Origin: Bin87 sp965261925
GTDB taxonomy: Bacteria > Chloroflexota > Dehalococcoidia > Lucifugimonadales > UBA3495
Assembly: GCA_965261925.1 (NCBI GenBank)
Contig: OZ253486.1
Span: forward strand, 4,030,001 to 4,094,000
Length of the DNA: 64,000 nt
Direction: 5' to 3'
Shown: in pieces, positions 57,900 through 64,000 of the stretch
How positions within the stretch are numbered: position 1 is the first letter of the stretch
Layout: each line of letters starts with the position of its first letter
The notes under the pieces: model-generated
Seen by the model: only the letters and a program-made list of their open reading frames with translations
Databases searched by the model: none
What the model was told of the DNA's origin: nothing
Program-made: the position numbers and the translations under genes

Positions 57900-58763
57900 T
57901 TGGGCCGGGTCCAATTGTCCCCTCCGCCCATAGTTCTCGCCACCGACTTTGGCCTCGCTGATGCCTACGTGGGCATGATGCGGGGGGTCATATTTTCGAT
58001 CAACCCCCACGCCTCGGTCATTGATCTGACCCACGGCATCGCCCCCCAGGACGTGTGCCACGGAGCCGTGGCCCTGAGCGACGCACACCCCTACTTCCCT
58101 GAACGCAGCATTTTCGTAGCCGTGGTCGACCCCGGCGTTGGCACCGACCGATTTGCCGTCCTCCTGGAAACCCCCGACCACCGCTTCGTCGCGCCGGACA
58201 ACGGCCTGCTGACCCTGGTGTGTCGGCGGTACGATTCCCAATTCGGCGCCGGGGATGTCTCGGGTCCCGCAACCCTCCCCGACGGTTGCCGCGCCTGGCG
58301 CCTGACCAACCCCGGATATTGGCGCCATCCTGTCAGCGCTACCTTCCACGGCCGCGACGTTTTCGCTCCCGTGGCCGCCCACCTGTCCGCCGGCGTAATC
58401 CCTGACATGCTCGGCGACCCCACGCCTGTCATCACCGCGTTGTCGCTGCCGCCTCCGCGACCCGCTGGCAACTCGGTCCGCGGTCAGATCGTCTTCGCCG
58501 ACGCCTTTGGAAACTTGGTCAGCGACATCACCGCCGAAATACTGTCCAACATGGGCGTGCCCGCGAGGGAACCCGAAGCGGTGGTCAGCATCGCCGGGCA
58601 CGAAATCATTGGGCTGTCCCGGACGTTTCACGATCCGCCTGGAGACGGGCTGCGCGCCTTGGTGGGCAGCCACGGACGTTTGGAGGTCGCCCTGGTGGAC
58701 GGCAGCGCGTCGGCTGCCCTGGGTGTGGCCAGCGGAACGGAGATCGTGCTTCGCGTGGGTTGA
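57900..58763 (+). CDS. DUF62 SAM hydrolase (SAM hydroxide adenosyltransferase)
   Basis: Starts at TTG 57900 (a second TTG lies 15 bases later); 287 aa. VLATDFGLADAYVGMMRGV, VIDLTHGI, VAVVDPGVGT and FVAPDNGLLT are the catalytic N-terminal motifs of the family. The C-terminal beta domain holds DAFGNLVSDI. Members split S-adenosylmethionine to adenosine and methionine, or use a halide in the fluorinase/chlorinase branch. The halogenase-type insertion loop is not obvious, so the hydrolase role is preferred. Confidence 0.9.
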   Translation: MGRVQLSPPPIVLATDFGLADAYVGMMRGVIFSINPHASVIDLTHGIAPQDVCHGAVALSDAHPYFPERSIFVAVVDPGVGTDRFAVLLETPDHRFVAPDNGLLTLVCRRYDSQFGAGDVSGPATLPDGCRAWRLTNPGYWRHPVSATFHGRDVFAPVAAHLSAGVIPDMLGDPTPVITALSLPPPRPAGNSVRGQIVFADAFGNLVSDITAEILSNMGVPAREPEAVVSIAGHEIIGLSRTFHDPPGDGLRALVGSHGRLEVALVDGSASAALGVASGTEIVLRVG

Positions 58764-58851
58764 TCGGGCGTCCTGTGGCGATGCGCGTCTCCACTGCCGC
58801 TTCCGCCAACAGGGTCCGTTGAACGCGGGAACCTGGGTGCGTGATCTCTTG

Positions 58852-58885
58852 TTGACACCCCCCGGCCCCATGCTACTATGGGGCC
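58852..58885 (+). promoter_or_regulatory. Strong promoter with overlapping operator, E1 alpha/beta operon
   Basis: TTGACA (58852), 16-base spacer, TACTAT (58874), with an extended TG. An inverted repeat GGCCCCAT/ATGGGGCC (58864-58871 and 58878-58885) straddles the -10 box, consistent with repressor control. Confidence 0.75.
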
Positions 58886-58976
58886 ATCTCAAAGCCGGCG
58901 CCATGTCGTCGGCTTTTATCTCACTGGGCGTCAGCCGTCTATCGAAATGCGTCTGCGCCACGAGGAGCGTGTTGCC

Positions 58977-59987
58977 ATGGAACTCGACCGCGACACCTTG
59001 CTGAAACTCTACCGAACCATGACCACCATTCGCCATTTCGAGGAACGTGGCGTGCCCGAGACCGGACAACGCGGAATGTCCTCCTCGGTCCACTCTTCCG
59101 TCGGTCAGGAAGCCGTCCCCACCGGCGTGTGCGCCCATCTGTCTGACGAAGACTACATCGGCAGCACCCACCGTGGCCACGGCCATTGCATCGCCAAGGG
59201 CGTGGATCCCAAGCGCATGATGGCCGAGCTCTTCGGTCGCACCCACGGCCCCAACAAGGGTAAGGGTGGCTCCATGCACATCGCCGACATGAGCAAGGGA
59301 ATGCTGGGAACCAACGGCATCGTGGCCGGCAGCGTGCCTCTCGCCGTCGGAGCGGCGCTGACCTCCAAGATCCGCAAACTGGGTCGCGTGGCCGTGGCGT
59401 TCTTCGGCGACGGCGGCGCCAACCAGGGTGTGCTCCACGAATGCATGAACCTGGCGTCCGTTTGGAAACTGCCGGTGATCTTCTGCTGTGAGAACAACGG
59501 TTATGCGGAATCCACGCCGGTGGAGTACGGGCTTTCCGTCGCCAACGTCTCTGATCGGGCCGCGGCCTACGATATGCCCGGCTTTAACGTCGACGGCATG
59601 GATGTGCTGGCGGTCTTCGAAGCGGCCGGCGAAGCCGTGGCCCGCGCCCGCGCCGGCAATGGCCCGGCTCTGCTTGAAGCCCGCACCTATCGTTACTACG
59701 GTCACACGGTTTTCGACAATCCGTTGACCTATCGCACCAAGGAAGAAGAGGATCACTGGCGAGCCCGAGACCCCCTGCTCACGTTCCGCAACCACATGGT
59801 CGCGCAGGGCAACGAAATCACCGCCGAGGAACTCGACGGGATGGATGAGGAAGCTCGCTTGTTGATGGAAGAGGCGGTGGTTTTCGCCGATGCCAGCCCG
59901 CTGCCCGAGCCCCACGAGCTCTACGAGGACGTGTACGGCGATTACCCCGTGGAAATGATGCGCCGCGGCGCCAACATGCCAGTGTAA
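58977..59987 (+). CDS. 2-oxoacid (pyruvate/acetoin) dehydrogenase E1, alpha subunit
   Basis: The ATG follows CGAGGAG; 336 aa. The ThDP motif reads FFGDGGANQGVLHECMNLAS followed by NNGYAEST. Upstream are STHRGHGHCIAKG and the lipoyl-domain-facing YRYYGH. It forms a heterotetramer with the beta subunit, encoded 92 bases downstream. Acetoin- and pyruvate-type E1 cannot be separated from sequence alone. No E2 or E3 gene is in the window. Confidence 0.92.
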   Translation: MELDRDTLLKLYRTMTTIRHFEERGVPETGQRGMSSSVHSSVGQEAVPTGVCAHLSDEDYIGSTHRGHGHCIAKGVDPKRMMAELFGRTHGPNKGKGGSMHIADMSKGMLGTNGIVAGSVPLAVGAALTSKIRKLGRVAVAFFGDGGANQGVLHECMNLASVWKLPVIFCCENNGYAESTPVEYGLSVANVSDRAAAYDMPGFNVDGMDVLAVFEAAGEAVARARAGNGPALLEARTYRYYGHTVFDNPLTYRTKEEEDHWRARDPLLTFRNHMVAQGNEITAEELDGMDEEARLLMEEAVVFADASPLPEPHELYEDVYGDYPVEMMRRGANMPV

Positions 59988-60079
59988 TCCCGGCCAGCGT
60001 TTGTTGCTGAACACTGCCTGGCGATACGTCCCGCGCCGCCAATGACGTCCCGATTTCCCCAATTGCTGGGAGGCCGAAC

Positions 60080-61135
60080 ATGACAACCCTCACCGAAACG
60101 CCCATGCTTCCTCCGTCCGGGGAAACCAGGATCCTGCAAACTCGCGAGGCCATCAATGAGGCCTTGATTCAGGAAATGCGCCGCGACGAAACCGTAATCA
60201 TCATGGGCGAGGAAATCGCCGGCGGCGCCGGCCGCGAACACCTGGGCATCGTTGACGCCTGGGGCGGTGCCTTCCGCACCACGCGGGGCCTCATCCAGGA
60301 GTTCGGCAACGAGCGCGTGCTGGATACCCCGCTCTCCGAAGCCGCCTTCGTGGGAACCGCCATTGGCGCTGCTTCCACCGGTATGCGCGCCGTCGCCGAG
60401 CTCATGTTCGTCGACTTCATCGGCGTCTGCATGGATCAGCTGCTGAACAACGCCGCCAAGATGCGCTACATGTTCGGCGGTCAGGTCAAGGTGCCCTTCG
60501 TCATGCTGACCCGGATCGGCGCAGGATTCGGCAGCGCGGCCCAGCACTCCGAATCCTTCTACTCCATCTTTAGCCATATCCCCGGCCTCAAGGGAGTTTG
60601 CCCGTCCGACGCTTATACCGCCAAAGGTCTGCTGCTCGCCGCCATCCGCGACGACGATCCGGTGATCTTCTTCGAGCACAAGGGATTGTACGGAGATACC
60701 TGTGCGGTCCCCGAGGAAATGTACACCCTGCCCCTGGGCAAGGCCCGCACCGTGCGCCCCGGAACCGACCTCACCTTGGTGGGCATCAGCAAGATGACCT
60801 GGGTTGCTGTCGAGGCCGCCGAAGAACTGGCCAAAGAGGGTATCAACGCCGAAGTCATCGACCTGCTCAGCGTATCGCCCATCGATTACGACCACGTATT
60901 GGACTCGGTCCGCCGCACCCATCGCCTCTTGGTGGTCGACGAGGACACCCCGGTTTGCAGTATCTCATCCGATATCTGCGCCCGCGCCGCTGAGGAAGCT
61001 TTTGACTACCTGGACGCTCCTCCCTCGCGGGTTACACCGCCCCATACCCCGGTCCCGTACAGCCGCGCTCTGGAAAACATCTACCTCCCCAACGCGGAGC
61101 GGGTGGTCAACACCGCCCGCAGATTGATGGCCTAG
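60080..61135 (+). CDS. 2-oxoacid (pyruvate/acetoin) dehydrogenase E1, beta subunit
   Basis: The ATG follows GGGAGGCCG; 351 aa. Features include TREAINEALIQEMRRDETV, MGEEIAGG, RVLDTPLSEAAFVGTAIGAA and the C-terminal VEVIDLLSVSPID-type core (AEVIDLLSVSPIDYD). It contributes the activating Glu and the second half of the ThDP site. Followed by a good terminator at 61148, so the operon is alpha-beta only. Confidence 0.95.
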   Translation: MTTLTETPMLPPSGETRILQTREAINEALIQEMRRDETVIIMGEEIAGGAGREHLGIVDAWGGAFRTTRGLIQEFGNERVLDTPLSEAAFVGTAIGAASTGMRAVAELMFVDFIGVCMDQLLNNAAKMRYMFGGQVKVPFVMLTRIGAGFGSAAQHSESFYSIFSHIPGLKGVCPSDAYTAKGLLLAAIRDDDPVIFFEHKGLYGDTCAVPEEMYTLPLGKARTVRPGTDLTLVGISKMTWVAVEAAEELAKEGINAEVIDLLSVSPIDYDHVLDSVRRTHRLLVVDEDTPVCSISSDICARAAEEAFDYLDAPPSRVTPPHTPVPYSRALENIYLPNAERVVNTARRLMA

Positions 61136-61147
61136 TCGGAAAACGCA

Positions 61148-61177
61148 GGGGCGGGCGGCAAACCCGCCCCTTTCTTT
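61148..61177 (+). terminator. Rho-independent terminator after E1 beta
   Basis: GGGGCGGG and CCCGCCCC form an 8-bp stem with loop CGGCAAA, followed by TTTCTTT. Confidence 0.9.
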
Positions 61178-61215
61178 GTATGACAATCAGTTGGAACCAA
61201 TCTGGAGGCTGAACC

Positions 61216-62100
61216 ATGACCACCGTCGGCAGCGGAAAGCACACCTACACGCTGACCTCTGACTGGGCGAAGATGCCCGATGCTCATTCCCTGGGAGCGG
61301 TCAGCGCCTTGGCCAGCGATTCCGCCGGCAGCATCTACGCGTTTCACCGCGCGGACCCGCCCGTCGCCATCTTTGACCGGGAAACCGGCAATTTCACCGG
61401 CGGCTGGGGCAACGGCTCATTCGTCTACGCCCACGGCTTTTACATCGAGGACGACATCGTGTACCTGACCGACCGCGATACGTCGGTGTGCATCATGTAT
61501 ACGCTCGACGGCAAGCCAATCCAGATGCTGGGTCGGTACATGGTCCACTCCGACACCGGAGCCGACGTGGCCGGACAGTTGGTCCCTCGCGCCGCCGGGC
61601 CCTTCAACTACCCCGCCGAACTGGTGCCTTCCCCCAGCGGTGACCTCTATGTCGCCGACGGTTATCGCAACGCCCGGATCCACCGCTTCGACAACGACGG
61701 CAAACTCAAATACTCGTGGGGCAAGCCGGGCAAGGAACATCCTTACGAGTTCCACCTGCCCCACAGCTTGCTGGTGACCCGCGACGACCGCGTGTACGTC
61801 TGCGACCGCGAGAACAGCCGCGTCCAGGTCTTCAACACGTCAGGGGACTTCCTCACCATGTGGACCGACACCTGCCGTCCCACCGACATCGCGGAGACCC
61901 CCGAAGGTGACTTCGTGGTCAGCCAGCTGGCCCCGTTGGACGAATCGCACCCGCCGCGGGTTGCGATATTCGACCGCGACGGAAATGTGCTGGCCCGCTG
62001 GGACAGCCGTTCCGCCCACGGAATCTGGTGTGACGCCCACGGGGACATTTTCCTCGCGCTGACCGGGGACAAGGCCGTGGACAAATACGCCCGTGGCTGA
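61216..62100 (+). CDS. NHL-repeat six-bladed beta-propeller protein
   Basis: The ATG follows CTGGAGG; 294 aa, no signal peptide. Repeated blade motifs include DLYVADGYRNARIHRFDNDG, RVYVCDRENSRVQVF and GDFVVSQLAP. The arrangement resembles peptidylglycine alpha-amidating lyase-like propellers, but metal ligands were not checked. A terminator follows, so it is a single-gene unit. Confidence 0.85.
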   Translation: MTTVGSGKHTYTLTSDWAKMPDAHSLGAVSALASDSAGSIYAFHRADPPVAIFDRETGNFTGGWGNGSFVYAHGFYIEDDIVYLTDRDTSVCIMYTLDGKPIQMLGRYMVHSDTGADVAGQLVPRAAGPFNYPAELVPSPSGDLYVADGYRNARIHRFDNDGKLKYSWGKPGKEHPYEFHLPHSLLVTRDDRVYVCDRENSRVQVFNTSGDFLTMWTDTCRPTDIAETPEGDFVVSQLAPLDESHPPRVAIFDRDGNVLARWDSRSAHGIWCDAHGDIFLALTGDKAVDKYARG

Positions 62101-62130
62101 TTGTCGCGGGGTTCCAGCCGAACTACCGGA

Positions 62131-62157
62131 GGGGGCGGACCATAACCGCCCCCTTTT
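62131..62157 (+). terminator. Rho-independent terminator after the NHL propeller gene
   Basis: GGGGGCGG and CCGCCCCC form an 8-bp stem with loop ACCATAA, followed by TTTT. Confidence 0.85.
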
Positions 62158-62171
62158 GCTGTGAATCGATC

Positions 62172-62180
62172 TGCTACAAT
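62172..62180 (+). promoter_or_regulatory. Candidate extended -10 promoter of the luciferase-like gene
   Basis: TGCTACAAT, 47 bases before the ATG at 62227; no clear -35 at standard distance. Confidence 0.4.
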
Positions 62181-62226
62181 CGGCGCAACCATCACTACTG
62201 ATGGACGACGGCAGGAGAATATTGCT

Positions 62227-63353
62227 ATGGATCTTGGTCTTTTTTACCAAATTCAGGTTCCCAAGCCGTGGACGACGAGAGTGAAACTCGAAAGTTCCAG
62301 GAAATGATGGAACAGGTTTGTTTCGCCGAAGAGATCGGCATGACTTCCGTATGGTTCGTCGAGCACCATTTCCGATCTGAATGGTCCCACTCTAGCGCAC
62401 CTGACATAACTCTGGCGGCCCTGAGTCAGCGTACCACCAATATGCGCTTGGGAATCGCTGTCGTGTTGGCGCCGCTGCATCACCCGTTGCATGTTGCCTC
62501 TCGCCTGGCCACCCTCGATGTGATCTCCGGCGGGCGGGTGGATTTGGGAATCGGCCGTTCCGGTTATCCATACCAGATGCTCCCCTACGGTTCGGACCTG
62601 GCGGACGTGTCCGAAATGGTGGAAGAATACCTCCAAATCATCCCCGGCGCATGGACTGAAGAGACCTTCGGGTTCGAAGGCAAGCACTACCAAATCCCGC
62701 CGCGCGAGGTAATTCCCAAGCCGGTACAGAAGCCGCACCCTCCGATTTGGCAGGCGGTCAGTCAGGAGTCCACGGCCGAGAAAGTGGGTCGCCAGGGGCT
62801 CGGGTGTTTGGCCCAGACCAGCGTTGGCCTGGACCGGGCGGAAAACCTGATCCGCATTTACCGCGACGCCATCGCCGATCCGGAGCCGGTTACCAAGCTG
62901 GTGTATCCGCGCGTCGCCGGCAACACCGTGGGCCTGTGCATGGAGGATCGCCAAAAGGCGTTCGAACGCGCTGAGACCATCATAGATTGGTATCGGGAGC
63001 AGCAACGCATTCGCGATTCATACGTATGGCAGGGCTACGACCCAGCCCGGGTGCCCGAAGACTACCAGTGGCACTACCAGCGTGCGGTCAACGCCGACAC
63101 CGCCCGGGCTGACGAGGCCAGTTCACGCAAATTGATCGACGAAGGCGGCCGGTTCTGCATCGGTGACCCCGACGACTGCATCAAATACATTGAAGATTAT
63201 GAGCGCATGGGCGTGGACGAGATCATGCCGCTATTTCAGGTCGGTCCCGTGGCCCATTCTGAGGTGATGGAAACCCTGCGGCTGTTTGGCAAATACATCA
63301 TCCCGCACTTCAGGGAAAAGGCGCGCCGAGAACAGCTAGCCGCCGACAACTGA
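62227..63353 (+). CDS. Luciferase-like monooxygenase (F420/FMN type), apparent one-base frameshift
   Basis: The natural start is ATG 62227 behind CAGGAG: MDLGLFYQIQVPKPW, the first beta strand of the family barrel. After that Trp the frame must shift by one base (a G missing near 62266-62268, GTGGACG instead of GTGGGACG) to enter DDESETRKFQEMMEQ and run to 63353. The remaining 361 aa show EHHFRSEWSHSSAPDI, LGIAVVLAPLHHP, GGRVDLGIGRSGYP and a late GDPDDCIKYIEDYE. The GTG at 62268 opens the second frame but would remove the first strand. This is either a sequence error in a G run or a recently broken gene. Confidence 0.8.
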
Positions 63354-63406
63354 CAGCTTTATGACCACGCCGAATTGCGTGCGCGGTTCGGCGCGGGTCT
63401 GAACAA

Positions 63407-63439
63407 CAGGAAGGGCGGGTTATAAACCCGCCCTTCCTG
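63407..63439. terminator. Bidirectional terminator hairpin
   Basis: A 15-bp perfect stem (CAGGAAGGGCGGGTT and its complement) with loop ATA, between converging genes. No long T-run; the stem is strong on both strands. Confidence 0.7.
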
Positions 63440-63461
63440 CGCGTTTGTATTTGCCTGACCG

Positions 63462-64000
63462 TTAGCGGGCGTACTCGCCACCCCCCGCTCCGTTGCCGTA
63501 ACCGTTGCCATAACCATACTGCTGGTGGTCATCGGTGGCTATTCGGGAGCGTTCGCGTTCGAGCCGCACTTGCTGGCCCCGCGACACGTACCCATACTGG
63601 GTTTCCGCGTCGTGGCCGTTGACCGGCGGCATGAAATGGCGTGAGCCAAAGCCGGCGTATTCCAACGTCCCTGCCAACTGCATCGGGGTGTTGTCATCGC
63701 CCATGATGTCGCTGATGGTCGGAATGTTGCCGTTCTGCAGCGGGAAGAAGAGGGATACGTGCATGTGGCGGTCGTCCGGCGACTGCTGGAAGTTCGACGA
63801 CGCGAACGACCACATGACGTTCGGGTAGGCCACGTCGAAGTCTTCACGGTGCATCTGATCCTGGACATCGGCGGCTATTTCAGCCAGCCCAGATGGCTCA
63901 ACCGGCAAAGTGATCACCATGCGCATCACGGTGTCGCCTTCGGGGAACGGATGCTTCGCCAATTGCAGGTCGGTGCGCTTGGGATCCATGATGTCCCACA
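63462..64000 (-). CDS. Hypothetical protein, 5' truncated by the window edge
   Basis: The frame is open to the window end and reads WDIMDPKRTDLQLAKHPFPEG, so the start is probably outside; the internal ATG has no ribosome site. Helical and beta sequence with a pattern RMVITLPVEPSGLAEIAADV, then HMHVSLFFPLQNGNIP. The C-terminus is Gly/Tyr/Asn-rich (YGYGNGYGNGAGGG) and probably disordered. No family is recognised. Confidence 0.6.
   Translation of the reverse strand, partial: WDIMDPKRTDLQLAKHPFPEGDTVMRMVITLPVEPSGLAEIAADVQDQMHREDFDVAYPNVMWSFASSNFQQSPDDRHMHVSLFFPLQNGNIPTISDIMGDDNTPMQLAGTLEYAGFGSRHFMPPVNGHDAETQYGYVSRGQQVRLERERSRIATDDHQQYGYGNGYGNGAGGGEYAR

Noticed and set aside
57873..60086. 737-aa open frame on the - strand
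   Set aside because: It runs antisense through SAM hydrolase and E1 alpha, both with strong family motifs on the + strand; a typical high-GC shadow.

Overview
The window is GC-rich and coding-dense and falls into two parts. Positions 1 to about 39,200 look like the right-hand part of a large mobile element, either an integrated phage-plasmid or another large virus or conjugative element. Positions 39,200 to 64,000 look like ordinary chromosome of a Chloroflexota bacterium. The gene mix there (an F420-type luciferase-like enzyme, an F420-type nitroreductase-fold protein, SecG, GatB, a UbiD/UbiA/UbiX/UbiE quinone set, NHL propeller) fits the Dehalococcoidia/SAR202 area. That placement is inference from gene content only.

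Element, rightward arm (1-28,574, all + strand). The genes are tightly packed and often overlap by 1-4 bases. They start with a 5'-truncated fibronectin-III membrane protein, then small basic, lipoprotein-like, GIY-YIG-like and zinc-ribbon proteins, and a membrane-anchored stalk protein. Next comes a cassette of giant proteins: an 1857-aa protein with a 114-bp glycine-rich tandem repeat, a 630-aa protein, a small linker protein, a 2079-aa DNA methyltransferase plus SNF2-type helicase, and a 733-aa coiled-coil protein. The last two share a ~135-aa C-terminal module. The arm then carries a GT-C glycosyltransferase-like membrane protein, a run of small membrane proteins, and a 1070-aa secreted repeat protein.

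Element, leftward arm (39,141-28,759, all - strand). From the tRNA side: an excisionase-like HTH protein, a DNA methyltransferase with a 10-bp DNA repeat in its 3' end, a cluster of small cysteine-rich proteins, a ParB-family protein, a PrimPol-type primase, a paired zinc-finger protein, a PAPS-reductase-like protein, several unknowns, a Tad1-like protein (family of cyclic-ADP-ribose sponges that block Thoeris defence) and a 2H phosphoesterase. Three copies of a parS-like palindrome lie in the element, one in the 3' end of parB. Together these suggest a self-replicating, partitioned replicon carrying counter-defence genes. No capsid, terminase, relaxase, T4SS or integrase gene is visible; the left end lies outside the window.

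Junction. The element abuts the 3' end of a tRNA-Thr(CGT) gene (39,198-39,273, - strand), a classical integration target.

Chromosome. In order: an HpcH/HpaI aldolase, an unknown protein, a flavin-dependent halogenase, a Fic protein whose promoter and start codon sit in a 13-bp-arm palindrome, a ThDP enzyme, a retropepsin-like gene pair, a GLUG-repeat lipoprotein, an F420-type oxidoreductase, a zinc-ribbon protein, a quinone cluster (UbiD, UbiA, UbiX, RibD-like reductase, UbiE), a DUF502 membrane protein, GatB, SecG, a DUF62 SAM hydrolase, E1 alpha and beta of a 2-oxoacid/acetoin dehydrogenase, an NHL propeller, a luciferase-like monooxygenase with an apparent one-base frameshift, and a truncated unknown gene. 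Copies of a ~120-bp dispersed repeat lie in the intergenic regions at 46.6, 49.4 and 52.2 kb.
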